NCBI RefSeq assembly: GCF_014170305.1
Contig: NZ_LZZT01000060.1
Location: 1 to 64,000 of the forward strand
DNA from: Achromobacter sp. UMC71
Lineage (GTDB): Bacteria; Pseudomonadota; Gammaproteobacteria; Burkholderiales; Burkholderiaceae_B
Direction: 5' to 3'
DNA length: 64,000 nucleotides
This document shows positions 18,747 through 27,844 of this stretch, piece by piece. Within the stretch, counting starts at the first letter, position 1. Every line of letters starts with the position of its first letter. The position numbers and the translations under genes were made by a program. A model generated the notes under the pieces. It was not told where the DNA came from. It did no database searches and saw nothing but the letters and a program-made list of their open reading frames with translations.

Positions 18747-20805
18747 GCCGGTCGGGCCGTGGCGGCCCCTGGTTCTGCACCTGGTAGTTGATCTGCCATT
18801 GCAGCAGCGGGCCGTAGGCCTGCAATCGCGTTTGCTCGGCCTGCTGGCCGGGCGAGGCGGCCTGTTCCGGGGCCAGCGCCAGGCCCGTGCCGGCGGCCCA
18901 CGGCAGGATGCGCCCCGGATGGTCCTTGCGGTAGGCGCCGTCGCGCGTAATCAGCAGGCGCGGGTTGTTATAGCCGAAGCACCATTGCGGATCGGGGTGC
19001 GCGGCCAGCAGGTCGCAGCCGCTGCGAAAGTAGGGCGTGTCGGACAGGCTCAGCTGGTACAGCGTCGGCAGGATGTCCTTATGGCTGCCGGGGCGCGACG
19101 GGTCATAGGTCGATTGCCCGCGATAGCCCTGCGGCACGTACAGGTAGAAGGGCACGGCGCGTGCCAGGACGGCGTCGGTGTCGGCCTGGTAGTCCACGCC
19201 CAGGATGTTGTGGTCGCCCGTCACCGCGACGATGGTGTTGGCGCCGTTGGGCGAGGCTTTCAGGCCGGTCAGGAAACGGCCCAGCTGGTCGTTGGCGTAG
19301 CGCAGCGTGTCGAAGGCGTCGTCCAGTCCGGTCCAGGAATCGTAGTACGGCAGCCGCATCACGTCGTCCAGATCGATGCCGCCGCGCTGGCCGCCCGCGG
19401 GCACCAGGAACGGCGGGTGATGGGTGGTGGACAGGGCGATGATGAACAGCGGCTGGCCATCGCGGTCGGCCTGAGTCAGCCGCTCGGCGATATAGCGGAA
19501 CATGTATTCGTCGGGCACGCCCCAGGCGCCGGGCTGGGCTTCGGGATAGCGTGCTTTCAGCGCCAGCTGGTCAATGAATTCCCGCGCGCCCAGATGGGTG
19601 GCGAAGCTGCCCAGGTTGCGCCAGGTAGCCGCGCCCGAGGTCACGAACAGCACCTGGTAGCCGCGCGCCAGGAAGGGCGTGAAGGCGTTGCTGGCGTACG
19701 TGCCGCTGGCCGCCGACGACTGGCTGATGGCCGGTACCGGGCTGCGCACCAGCAGGCGGCTGAGCGAGTCGATGGTGCCGTTGCCTTCGGACAGGAAGCG
19801 GTCAAAGCGCCAGTCCTGTTCCCAGTGCGGCCGCAGCGCGCCCAGCAGGTCGCGTCCGGGGCCGTCGTACATGTTCATGTGGTGGCCCATGCTTTCCATG
19901 ACCTGCAGCACCACGTGGGGCGGACGGGCTTTGGCTGCCGGGTTGGCGCCCGTGCTGGCCATGAAGGGCTCCAGCCCCTGGCCGGGCCGGCCCAGGAAGC
20001 GCTGGTAGAGCTGTTCGCCTTCCTGCGCCGAGACGGGCGTGAAGCGCTTGTCGTTGCCGCGCTCGTCCAGCGCCCAGAAGAACGCCGAGAGGCCGTTGGG
20101 CGCGATATCGTTCAACAGCCGCAGCGACGAGATGCTGGTGTCGTCCTTATTCAGCGGGAAGGTGCCGAGCGATCCGCGGCAGGCCAGCACGGTGACGCCG
20201 ATGATCAGCAGCAGCCGCAGCGCACTGGGCGCCAGCGCGCGCCGGGCCAGGCGCGCGCGCACCACGCTGGCGCCCCAGCGGCGTCCGAGCCAGAACGTGA
20301 CGCCCAGCACGGCCGCCAGCAGCGCCAGCGCCCGCAGCACCGGGTAGCCATGCCACAGCGTGACCAGGATGGCGTGGGTGTCGTCATCCATCAGGCCGAA
20401 GACGAAGATATCGATCGACCGCGAGAACGTGGCGTAGTAGCAGACGCTCACCACCGTGGTGGCGGCGAACAGGGTCGCCAGCGCGGCGCCCAGGTAGGGC
20501 AGGCTGCGCAGCCATCGCGCGTACAGCGCCTTGCGGGCGGGCAGCAGCAGAGCCGTCAGCAGCAGCGCCGAGAAGGCGATGGCGGACACCTTGATGTCGA
20601 ACAGCAGGCCGATGCCCAGCGTGCGGCTGATGTCCTGCGGCAGCGTTGAATAGGCGGTGGGCGGCGCATAGGCGTACAGCAGGTAGCCGCGCCCGGCGCC
20701 TTGCGCCAGCACCGACACCAGCCACGGCGCCAGCAGGATCAGGAAGGAACGCTGGAAGTTCAAGAACCAGTCTTGCCACGCGTTGGCGGATCGGAAAAGC
20801 TTCAT
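18742..20805 (-). CDS. LTA synthase-like sulfatase-fold membrane protein
   Basis: The 687-residue protein has about five N-terminal membrane helices (residues 20-205) and then a periplasmic alkaline-phosphatase/sulfatase domain. Glu304 lies in QVMESMGHH, and Thr344 in GNGTIDSLSRLL is the likely nucleophile. TGDHN in the C-terminal part supplies metal ligands. This is the plan of LtaS, phosphoglycerol transferases (MdoB/OpgB) and phosphoethanolamine transferases. In a Gram-negative cell, decoration of glucans or lipid A is more likely than lipoteichoic acid synthesis. The start at 20805 leads into the first membrane helix; upstream codons are Pro-rich and rejected. Confidence 0.85.
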   Translation of the reverse strand: MKLFRSANAWQDWFLNFQRSFLILLAPWLVSVLAQGAGRGYLLYAYAPPTAYSTLPQDISRTLGIGLLFDIKVSAIAFSALLLTALLLPARKALYARWLRSLPYLGAALATLFAATTVVSVCYYATFSRSIDIFVFGLMDDDTHAILVTLWHGYPVLRALALLAAVLGVTFWLGRRWGASVVRARLARRALAPSALRLLLIIGVTVLACRGSLGTFPLNKDDTSISSLRLLNDIAPNGLSAFFWALDERGNDKRFTPVSAQEGEQLYQRFLGRPGQGLEPFMASTGANPAAKARPPHVVLQVMESMGHHMNMYDGPGRDLLGALRPHWEQDWRFDRFLSEGNGTIDSLSRLLVRSPVPAISQSSAASGTYASNAFTPFLARGYQVLFVTSGAATWRNLGSFATHLGAREFIDQLALKARYPEAQPGAWGVPDEYMFRYIAERLTQADRDGQPLFIIALSTTHHPPFLVPAGGQRGGIDLDDVMRLPYYDSWTGLDDAFDTLRYANDQLGRFLTGLKASPNGANTIVAVTGDHNILGVDYQADTDAVLARAVPFYLYVPQGYRGQSTYDPSRPGSHKDILPTLYQLSLSDTPYFRSGCDLLAAHPDPQWCFGYNNPRLLITRDGAYRKDHPGRILPWAAGTGLALAPEQAASPGQQAEQTRLQAYGPLLQWQINYQVQNQGPPRPDRP

Positions 20806-21007
20806 GGCGCCTTGTGGGTTGCGGGGTGGGCGCGCCGGATTCGGCGGCAATAGGCCTGCAGGCCTGCCGGGGGACGGCGGCGCAGGATTCCATCGCAAGA
20901 AGGCAGAGCTCGGACCCGTGCTTGCTACGCAGGCCGCAATCTACAGGAGGGGAGGCGGGAATGTATGAAAGTTTGTATAGATCTTGTACCGCGCTCGTCC
21001 GGCCCCA

Positions 21008-21928
21008 TTATTGCGGCGTCAGGGCCTGGGCGGTGGCGGCGGCCTGTTGCACCAGCCAGCGGGTCACGATGTCGGCATCAGGGGTGCTGCGGCGGGCGTT
21101 GCGCACCAGCCAATAGGCGTGGTCGGTGGCGTCCGCCGGCTGTCCGCCCACGGTGGCCAGCCGCTGGTCAGCCAGCATCGGCGCGATCAGGGCCAGCCGC
21201 CCCAGGGCGATGCCATGGCCGGCCAGGGCGGCGTGCACGATCTGGTCGTATTGGTTGAACCGCAGCATGCCCTTGGGCCGCACGCGGCCCAGGCCGCGGG
21301 CATTGAGCCATTCGGACCATTGCAGCCACGGGCGGGTGGGGTCGTCGAATTCCAGCAGCACGTGGCGCTGCAGCTCGCGGGCGTCCAGGGCGCGCGCCTT
21401 GAGCGACGGGTGCGCCACCGGCACCACCGATTCGCCGAACAGCCAGACGGCGCCATCCGGCACGGTGTCGCGCAGGCTGTAGCGGATGGCGATGTCCACG
21501 CTTTCGCGGTCGATGTCGATGACCCGGTTGTCCGCCGCCACGCGCACGTCGATGGTCGGGTAGGCGGCCTGGAAATCGCCCAGCCGCGGCAGCAGCCACA
21601 GCGAAGCCACGCCGATGGTGGTGGTGACGGTGACCGGGGTGCGGCGTTCCGGCGCGCGCAACTGTTCGGTCAGGTCGCCCAGCTGGCTGAGCCAGATGTC
21701 GGCCATGCGGAACAGCTGCGCGCCTTCCGAGGTGAACGACACGCTGCGGAACCCGCGCAGCAGCAGCGGCACGCCCAGATGGGCTTCCAGCGCGCGGATC
21801 TGCCGGCTGACGGCAGATTGCGTCACGTGCAGGTCTTGCGCCGCCAGCGTGATGCTCATGCGGCGGCCGACGGCGACAAAGCCGCGGACCAGGTCAAGCG
21901 GGGGCAGTTTGGCCAGCGGATATGACAT
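21008..21928 (-). CDS. LysR-family transcriptional regulator (GcvA-like)
   Basis: The 306-residue protein has an N-terminal winged helix-turn-helix (MSITLAAQDLHVTQSAVSRQIRALEAHLG) and a LysR substrate-binding domain. Wording such as VSRQIRALE and DIAIRY matches the GcvA/AmpR-type subgroup. It is divergent from the DsbA-fold isomerase, 103 bases apart, and probably controls it. The 202 bases between this gene's 3' end and the LtaS-like gene start hold nothing I can identify. Confidence 0.88.
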   Translation of the reverse strand: MSYPLAKLPPLDLVRGFVAVGRRMSITLAAQDLHVTQSAVSRQIRALEAHLGVPLLLRGFRSVSFTSEGAQLFRMADIWLSQLGDLTEQLRAPERRTPVTVTTTIGVASLWLLPRLGDFQAAYPTIDVRVAADNRVIDIDRESVDIAIRYSLRDTVPDGAVWLFGESVVPVAHPSLKARALDARELQRHVLLEFDDPTRPWLQWSEWLNARGLGRVRPKGMLRFNQYDQIVHAALAGHGIALGRLALIAPMLADQRLATVGGQPADATDHAYWLVRNARRSTPDADIVTRWLVQQAAATAQALTPQ

Positions 21929-22031
21929 TCGTGAAACTCATGCGTAGGGGGCGGAAAAGTCGCTTGTGCAATATAACGCCTGCGGCGTCCAATCTATGCT
22001 GTTCCAACGTCACGCCGCCGGAGTCTTAGCG

Positions 22032-22676
22032 ATGAATGCGCCTTTGTCCGCCACCCCCCGCATCGAGATGTGGTTCGATTTCGCCAGTCCCTACAGCTAT
22101 CTGGCGATCGAGCGCATCGACGCCCTGGCGGCGCAGGCGGATGTGCGGGTGGACCTGCGGCCCTTCCTGCTGGGCCCGATCTTCCAGGCCCAGGGCTGGA
22201 ACGACACGCCCTTCCGCCTGTTCCCGGGCAAGGGCGCCTACATGATGCGCGACATCGCCCGCCTGGCCGAAAAGTACGGCGTGCCCTACAACCGGCCGCG
22301 CTTGTTCCCGCGCATGAGCGTGCTGCCGGCGCGCATCGCGCTGCTGGGCCAGGACGAGCCCTGGGGCCGCGACTTCTGCGTGGCCGTGTTCCGCGCCAAT
22401 TTCCAGCACGACCAGGACATCCAGGCCGAAGATGTGGTGCATGCGCTGCTGACGGGCCTGTCGCTGGACGCCGACGCCTTGATCGCGCGCGGCAAGTCGG
22501 AAGCCGCCAAGGAAGCCCTGCGCCGCCAGGTGGATCAGGCCCGTCATCTGGGCCTGTTCGGCGCGCCGACCTTCTTCGTGGACGGCGAAATGTTCTGGGG
22601 CAACGACCGCCTCGAAGATGCGCTGGAATGGACCCGCCGCGCGCCCGCCAACGCCAGCGCCGCTGCCGCCGGCTGA
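22032..22676 (+). CDS. DsbA-fold 2-hydroxychromene-2-carboxylate isomerase-like protein
   Basis: The protein has 214 residues. WFDFASPYSYLAIERI at the start replaces the DsbA CxxC with the Ser-containing motif (Ser19) of glutathione-dependent 2-hydroxychromene-2-carboxylate isomerases. GAPTFFVDGEMFWGNDRL near the C-terminus is the cis-Pro region of this family. These enzymes act in aromatic (naphthalene-type) catabolism, but many homologues serve unknown pathways. No other naphthalene genes are present. ATG 22032 is the internal start with good homology; the open frame to 21966 is rejected. Confidence 0.85.
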   Translation: MNAPLSATPRIEMWFDFASPYSYLAIERIDALAAQADVRVDLRPFLLGPIFQAQGWNDTPFRLFPGKGAYMMRDIARLAEKYGVPYNRPRLFPRMSVLPARIALLGQDEPWGRDFCVAVFRANFQHDQDIQAEDVVHALLTGLSLDADALIARGKSEAAKEALRRQVDQARHLGLFGAPTFFVDGEMFWGNDRLEDALEWTRRAPANASAAAAG

Positions 22677-22732
22677 GTCCGGCCGCTGCACGCAAACCGC
22701 CCGCCAGTTTTTTCGTCAACGCAGTATCCGCA

Positions 22733-22891
22733 ATGAAAAACGCCAGCAGTCCCCTACGCGGCGCCCCGATGCCCGGTGGCCGTTCGTTCACGCAATTTCG
22801 CGCCGCGCGCATCCGCCGCGTGTCGTTCCAATGGAAGCAGGTTGCCGCCGAGGCCGCCGCGGACAAGGGCGGAACACGGCAAGGGGCGTGA
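22733..22891 (+). CDS. Possible small basic protein, function unknown
   Basis: An open frame of 52 codons starts with ATG at 22733. The product is rich in Arg, Ala and Gly (FTQFRAARIRRVSF) and has no recognised domain. It has no clear ribosome binding site. It sits in the 294-base gap between the isomerase and DUF779 genes. It may be chance coding in GC-rich DNA. Confidence 0.25.
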   Translation: MKNASSPLRGAPMPGGRSFTQFRAARIRRVSFQWKQVAAEAAADKGGTRQGA

Positions 22892-22930
22892 TGCGGTGCG
22901 GGGCGTGGCCGCCGGCGTTTCGCCAGGATG

Positions 22931-22974
22931 CCTAGGGCCTGTTCACACTAGAAGGCGCCTCGCACAGGCCCTAG
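22931..22974 (-). repeat. Short dispersed repeat, copy 2, with inverted repeat
   Basis: Positions 22931-22960 read on the minus strand match 18717-18746 at 26 of 30 positions. In this copy, 22932-22942 (CTAGGGCCTGT) is also the exact inverted repeat of 22964-22974, giving an 11-bp stem. The right arm overlaps the stop codon of the DUF779 gene. No T tract follows, so termination is uncertain. Confidence 0.65.
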
Positions 22975-23348
22975 CCCCGCGTCACCGCCGCCACGTTGGC
23001 CCATTCCTCATCCGAGTACAGCCGCGAGCGCAGCAGGAAGCGCTTGCCTTCGGCGCTGTCCAATGAAAACGCGCCGCCGCGCCCCGGCACGGCGTCGATG
23101 ATGAGCTGGGTGTGCTCCCAGTAGGCGAACTGGTCTTCGCCCATGTAGAACGGGCAGCCTTCCAGGTCGCCCAGCAGCACGTCCGAGTTGCCCACCATGA
23201 ACTCGCCCAGCGCATAGCACATGGGCGAGCTGCCGTCGCAGCAACCGCCGGATTGGTGGAACATCAGCGGCCCGTGCTTGGCGCGCAAGGTGTCGATCAG
23301 GCGGCGCGCCTCGTCGGTGGCGACAACGCGTGGAGTGGGTTCTGCCAT
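22971..23348 (-). CDS. DUF779 family protein
   Basis: The 125-residue protein has the DUF779 pattern: LMFHQSGGCCDGSSPMCY at about 28-45, then GEFMVGNSDVLLG and QFAYWEHTQLIIDAVPGRGGAFSLDS. The paired Cys residues and conserved His suggest a metal or redox site, but no function is established. It follows the aldehyde dehydrogenase gene on the same strand by 58 bases. This pairing recurs in many bacteria, so an accessory role for the dehydrogenase is a fair inference. Confidence 0.88.
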   Translation of the reverse strand: MAEPTPRVVATDEARRLIDTLRAKHGPLMFHQSGGCCDGSSPMCYALGEFMVGNSDVLLGDLEGCPFYMGEDQFAYWEHTQLIIDAVPGRGGAFSLDSAEGKRFLLRSRLYSDEEWANVAAVTRG

Positions 23349-23406
23349 GATGCTGCTCCCGTGGGTCGCGCCGGGCCTGCCGGCCCGGCGCTGCCTGACG
23401 TTGCGG

Positions 23407-24936
23407 TCAGAAGAACCCCAGCTTCTTGGGCGAATAGCTCACCAGCAGGTTCTTGGTCTGCTGATAGTGGTTGAGCATCATCTTGTGGTTCTCGCGTCCG
23501 ATGCCCGATTGCTTGTAGCCGCCGAACGCCGCGTGGGCGGGATAGGCGTGATAGCAATTGGTCCAGACCCGGCCGGCCTTGATGGCGCGGCCCATGCGAT
23601 AGCACGTGTTCGCGTCGCGCGACCAGACGCCCGCGCCCAGGCCGTAGAGCGTGTCGTTGGCCAGGGCCAGCGCATCGTCGGCGTCCTTGAACGTGGTCAC
23701 CGCCACGACCGGCCCGAAGATTTCTTCCTGGAACACGCGCATCTTGTTGTGGCCCTTGAAGACCGTGGGCTGCACGTAATAGCCCCCTTCCAGCGCGCCC
23801 TGCATCTGCGCGCGGCTGCCGCCGGCCAGTACCGCCGCCCCTTCCTGCTTGCCGATGTCCAGGTAGGACAGGATTTTTTCCAGTTGCTCGGTCGAGGCCT
23901 GTGCGCCCAGCATGGTGTCGGCATCCAGCGGATTGCCTTGCTTGATTTCAGCCACGCGCTTGAGCGCGCGCTCCATGAACCGGTCGTAGAGCGATTCCTG
24001 GATCAGGGCGCGGCTGGGGCAGGTGCAGACTTCGCCCTGGTTCAGCGCGAACATGACGAAGCCTTCGATGGCCTTGTCCAGGAAGTCATCGTCCTGCGCG
24101 GCCACGTCGGCAAAGAAGATATTGGGCGACTTGCCGCCCAGCTCCAGCGTCACCGGGATGATGTTCTGCGACGCGTACTGCATGATCAGGCGGCCGGTGG
24201 TGGTTTCGCCCGTGAAGGCGATCTTGGCGATGCGCTTGCTGGAGGCCAGCGGCTTGCCGGCTTCCAGGCCGAAGCCGGTGACCACGTTGACCACGCCCGG
24301 GGGCAGGATGTCGCCGATCAGTTCCATTAGCAGCAGGATGCCTAGCGGCGTCTGTTCGGCGGGCTTGAGCACCACGCAGTTGCCCGCGGCCAGCGCCGGC
24401 GCCAGCTTCCAGGCAGCCATCAGGATGGGGAAGTTCCAGGGGATGATCTGGCCGACCACGCCCAGCGGCTCGTTGAAGTGATAGGCCACGGTGTCGCTGT
24501 CGATTTCGGACAGGCCGCCTTCCTGGCTGCGGATGCACGAGGCGAAGTAGCGGAAGTGGTCGATCGCCAGCGGGATGTCGGCCGCGCGGGCTTCGCGGAT
24601 GGGCTTGCCGTTGTCCCAGGTTTCGGCGGTGGCCAGCCGTTCCTGGTTGGCTTCCATCACGTCCGCGATCCGCATCAGCATCTGCGCGCGCTCGGCGGCA
24701 GGGGTCGCACCCCATTTCGGCGCGGCGCGATGCGCGGCATCCAGCGCCAGATCGATGTCGCGCTCCTTCGAGCGGGCGTTGCGGGTCAACACCTGGCCCG
24801 TCACCGGGGTGACGTTGTCGAAATATTCGCCATCGGCGGGCTTCTGCCATTTGCCGTCGATGAAGTTGTCGTACTGGGTCCGCAGGTCCAGGCGGGTGCC
24901 GTAGGATTCGGGGGTGACGCGGGTAGCGATGTCCAT
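23407..24936 (-). CDS. NAD-dependent (acet)aldehyde dehydrogenase, ExaC/AcoD type
   Basis: The 509-residue ALDH-family enzyme oxidises an aldehyde, probably acetaldehyde, to the acid with NAD. The catalytic Cys304 is in [10 protein letters not shown], the general-base Glu is in LELGGKSPN, and IIPWNFPI and [13 protein letters not shown] are typical of the ExaC/AcoD branch. A sigma-54 promoter lies 57 bases upstream, and the AcoR-like activator is divergent, which fits induction by acetoin, ethanol or acetaldehyde. Confidence 0.92.
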   Translation of the reverse strand: MDIATRVTPESYGTRLDLRTQYDNFIDGKWQKPADGEYFDNVTPVTGQVLTRNARSKERDIDLALDAAHRAAPKWGATPAAERAQMLMRIADVMEANQERLATAETWDNGKPIREARAADIPLAIDHFRYFASCIRSQEGGLSEIDSDTVAYHFNEPLGVVGQIIPWNFPILMAAWKLAPALAAGNCVVLKPAEQTPLGILLLMELIGDILPPGVVNVVTGFGLEAGKPLASSKRIAKIAFTGETTTGRLIMQYASQNIIPVTLELGGKSPNIFFADVAAQDDDFLDKAIEGFVMFALNQGEVCTCPSRALIQESLYDRFMERALKRVAEIKQGNPLDADTMLGAQASTEQLEKILSYLDIGKQEGAAVLAGGSRAQMQGALEGGYYVQPTVFKGHNKMRVFQEEIFGPVVAVTTFKDADDALALANDTLYGLGAGVWSRDANTCYRMGRAIKAGRVWTNCYHAYPAHAAFGGYKQSGIGRENHKMMLNHYQQTKNLLVSYSPKKLGFF

Positions 24937-24992
24937 GCTTGTGTCTCCGATATTGTTGGGATAGCGGCAGTCGGGTGCCTATCCGGTATCAA

Positions 24993-25007
24993 GCAAACCG
25001 CGTGCCA
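24993..25007 (-). promoter_or_regulatory. Sigma-54 (-24/-12) promoter for the aldehyde dehydrogenase
   Basis: On the minus strand the sequence is TGGCAC, five bases, then TTGC, an exact match to the RpoN consensus. It is in the divergent gap, 57 bases before the aldehyde dehydrogenase start. The neighbouring activator carries the GAFTGA loop needed for sigma-54. Confidence 0.92.
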
Positions 25008-25104
25008 TCTCCGGGGTTCGCCGCTGGACAAGCGCGCGTGCCGCGTGCGAAAGTAGATTTCCACGCGCCGGCAAAGGGCGTGGGCGGCGATCGCCGCCTT
25101 TGGG

Positions 25105-25142
25105 TGTCGCGTTTCGCGACACTGTCGCGGAACAGGTGTCGC
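25105..25142. promoter_or_regulatory. Likely upstream activator sites for the AcoR-like regulator
   Basis: An inverted repeat TGTCGCG-TTT-CGCGACA (25105-25121) is followed by two more TGTCGC half-sites (25123-25128 and 25137-25142). They are about 100-135 bases upstream of the -24/-12 promoter and just before the regulator's own start. That is the usual place for enhancer sites of a sigma-54 activator and for autoregulation. Binding is inferred. Confidence 0.65.
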
Positions 25143-25166
25143 AGAACACCGTCCAAGGAGACATGC

Positions 25167-27059
25167 ATGGCCACTCAATCTCGTCGGCAGTCGCTGACGC
25201 AAGCGCGCCAGCTGTTCAACCAGCAAGGCGCCGTCCCGGCCGGACTGGTGGCCGAACCCATCCTGCGGTCCTGGCGCCGTTGCGCCGACCTGGGCTTTGA
25301 CATGCGCGGCGCGCGCCGCGGCGAACTCATGACGGCGGGTGAACTGCGCGAGGCGCGCCAGCGCAACGACGCGCTGCGCCGCCTGTCCGAACCCGCCATG
25401 TCCCTGCTGCGGCGCGAAGGCGGCAGCGCCGGCCTGGTGATCCTGTCCGACGCCCAGGGGCGGGTGCTGGACAGCGACGGCGACCTGGATTTCGCGCAGC
25501 GCGCCTCGCGCGTGGCGCTGATGCCCGGGGCGCCCTGGGACGAAGCGGCGGCGGGCACCAACGCCATCGGCACCGCGCTGGTCGAAGGCCGGCCCACCGT
25601 GGTCCATGGCGCCGAACATTATTTCGAGCCCAACCGTATCCTGACTTGCGCGGCGGTGCCCATCACCGACAGCGAAGGCCGCATGCTGGGCGTGCTGGAC
25701 CTGTCCAGCCCGGCGCGCGAGGTCCGGCCCGACGTGCTGGCGCTGGTGCGCGCGGCGGTCGACCTGATCGAGCATCAGTTGTTCGAGGCGGCGCACGAAT
25801 GCTGCGCCGTGCTGCGCTTGCACAGCGACCGTTCCGGCCTGGGCGCGCCGGGCGAAGCCCTGCTCGCCTTCCAGGGCGACCTGCTGGTGGGCGCCAACCG
25901 CCGCGCCATGCTGGCGTTGGGCCTGGCCGCCACTGCCCTGGGCGTCTATCGCTACGCCGACCTGTTCGACGGCGAGCTGGAACACAGCCCCGACGCCGCC
26001 GGCCGCGTCCATGCACGCTCCGGCGCCATCTATCACGCGCGCCTGCGCCTGCCGCGGACCCGGGCGCCGGTTGCGCCACAGCCGTCCTTGCGCCTGCCCG
26101 CGCTGCCCTTGACACCCGCGCCCGAGGCGCGCGCGGGCATTGCCAGTTTCGACGCGGCCACCCTGGGTGCGCTGGCACGGGCGGTGCATCTGTCGGACGC
26201 GGGCGTGTCGATCCTCCTGCAGGGCGAGACCGGCGTGGGCAAGGAAGTGTTCGCGCGTCAGCTGCACGCGCGCAGCCAGCGCGCGGCGGGGCCCTTCGTG
26301 GCGGTGAATTGCGCGGCCTTGCCCGAAAGCCTGATCGAATCCGAATTGTTCGGCTACGAAGATGGCGCCTTCACTGGCGCGCGGCGCCAGGGCAACAAGG
26401 GGCTGCTGCGGCAGGCACATGGCGGCGTGCTGTTCCTGGACGAGATCGGCGACATGCCGCTGGCGCTGCAATCGCGCCTGCTGCGCGTGCTGCAATCGCG
26501 CGAGGTCTCGCCGCTGGGCGCGGCGCGGCCGGTGGCGGTGGACTTCACGCTGGTCTGCGCCACGCATCGTCCCCTGGCGCATGACGGCCCGGATGCGCCG
26601 GTGCGCCCCGACCTGTATTTCCGTATCGCCGAATACACCGTGACACTGGAACCGCTGCGGGCGCGTGCCGATCTGCGTGAACTGCTGCGCGCGCTCTGGG
26701 CCGCGCAGGGGGCGGGGCCCGTGCTGCCGACCGAGATCGAAGACACGCTGGCGCAGTACGGGTGGCCCGGCAACTATCGCCAGCTGGCCGCGGTGCTACG
26801 CACCTTGCATGTGCTGGCGGGCGCCTCGGGCGTGGTCGATCGCGAGATGCTGCCGGCCGAGATCCGCGGCGCGGCAGCGGCGCCTGCGCCCATGGCCGCG
26901 AGCGCGGTCACGTTGCAGGCGATTGCCGATGACGCCATCCGCGACGCCCTGGCCGCTCACGCGGGCAACGTCAGCGCCGCGGCGCGCGCGCTGGGCGTGC
27001 ACCGCAGCACGCTGTACCGGCGGGCGGCGGCCTTGGGGGGGCCGCAGGGACGGTCTTAA
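25167..27059 (+). CDS. AcoR-like sigma-54-dependent transcriptional activator
   Basis: The 630-residue protein has an N-terminal GAF-type sensor ([27 protein letters not shown]). The central AAA+ domain holds Walker A GETGVGKE from residue 353, GAFTGA at 400-405 and Walker [11 protein letters not shown]-terminal Fis-type helix-turn-helix ([18 protein letters not shown]) follows. It resembles AcoR/EatR regulators that sense acetoin or acetaldehyde. ATG 25167 follows AAGGAG. Its TAA stop overlaps the TAA of convergent trpC within the four bases TTAA. Confidence 0.9.
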   Translation: MATQSRRQSLTQARQLFNQQGAVPAGLVAEPILRSWRRCADLGFDMRGARRGELMTAGELREARQRNDALRRLSEPAMSLLRREGGSAGLVILSDAQGRVLDSDGDLDFAQRASRVALMPGAPWDEAAAGTNAIGTALVEGRPTVVHGAEHYFEPNRILTCAAVPITDSEGRMLGVLDLSSPAREVRPDVLALVRAAVDLIEHQLFEAAHECCAVLRLHSDRSGLGAPGEALLAFQGDLLVGANRRAMLALGLAATALGVYRYADLFDGELEHSPDAAGRVHARSGAIYHARLRLPRTRAPVAPQPSLRLPALPLTPAPEARAGIASFDAATLGALARAVHLSDAGVSILLQGETGVGKEVFARQLHARSQRAAGPFVAVNCAALPESLIESELFGYEDGAFTGARRQGNKGLLRQAHGGVLFLDEIGDMPLALQSRLLRVLQSREVSPLGAARPVAVDFTLVCATHRPLAHDGPDAPVRPDLYFRIAEYTVTLEPLRARADLRELLRALWAAQGAGPVLPTEIEDTLAQYGWPGNYRQLAAVLRTLHVLAGASGVVDREMLPAEIRGAAAAPAPMAASAVTLQAIADDAIRDALAAHAGNVSAAARALGVHRSTLYRRAAALGGPQGRS

Positions 27060-27844
27060 CCGATCAGGCGGGCCAGTTCGGCCCCCGGGTCCTTGGCGCG
27101 CATGAAGGCCTCGCCCACCAGGAAGGCGTCGACCTTGTGCTGGCGCATGAGCTTGACGTCTTCGGGCTTGAGAATGCCGCTTTCCGTCACGACGCGCTTG
27201 CCCGCGGGGATGCTGGGCAGGAGATCCAGCGTGTTCTGCAGGCTGGTTTCGAACGTGCGCAGGTTGCGGTTGTTAATGCCGAGCAGCGGCGTCTTCAGCG
27301 TCAGCGCCACGTCCAGTTCCTGGGCGTCGTGCACTTCCACCAGCACGTCCATGCCCAGTTCCATCGCCAGCGTTTCGTAGTCGCGCAATTGCGACGGCGA
27401 CAACGCCGCCACGATCAGCAGCACGCAGTCGGCGCCCATCGCGCGGGCGGCGATGATCTGGTAGGGATCGATCACGAAGTCCTTGCGCAGCACCGGCAGC
27501 GAGCACGCGGCGCGCGCCTGGCGCAGGTGGTCGTGCGAGCCCTGGAAGAACTGCACGTCGGTCAGCACCGACAGGCAGGCCGCGCCATGCACGGCATACG
27601 ACGAGGCGATTTCAGCGGGCTGAAAGGTGTCGCGCAGCACGCCCTTGGACGGCGAGGCTTTCTTGATTTCGGCGATGACGCCGGCCTTGCCCTGCGAGAT
27701 CTTGTCTTCGATGGCCTGGGCAAAGCCGCGCACGTCCTGGCGGGCCTGCGCTTCGCGCAGGACTTCGGCTTCGCTGCGCATCTGGCGAGCGGCGGCGACT
27801 TCCTCGGCCTTGACGGCGAGGATCTTCGCGAGAATATCGTTCAT
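27056..27844 (-). CDS. trpC: Indole-3-glycerol-phosphate synthase
   Basis: The 262-residue TIM-barrel enzyme closes the indole ring in tryptophan synthesis. Motifs include [11 protein letters not shown] near 60, [24 protein letters not shown] and VTESGI. It is a stand-alone TrpC, without the TrpF fusion of enterobacteria. It overlaps trpD by 4 bases and is the last gene of the trp cluster here. Confidence 0.95.
   Translation of the reverse strand: MNDILAKILAVKAEEVAAARQMRSEAEVLREAQARQDVRGFAQAIEDKISQGKAGVIAEIKKASPSKGVLRDTFQPAEIASSYAVHGAACLSVLTDVQFFQGSHDHLRQARAACSLPVLRKDFVIDPYQIIAARAMGADCVLLIVAALSPSQLRDYETLAMELGMDVLVEVHDAQELDVALTLKTPLLGINNRNLRTFETSLQNTLDLLPSIPAGKRVVTESGILKPEDVKLMRQHKVDAFLVGEAFMRAKDPGAELARLIG

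Noticed and set aside
22733-22974. Isomerase-DUF779 gap as an insertion sequence end
   Set aside because: Only a short repeat and an 11-bp stem are present. There is no transposase frame or target-site duplication.
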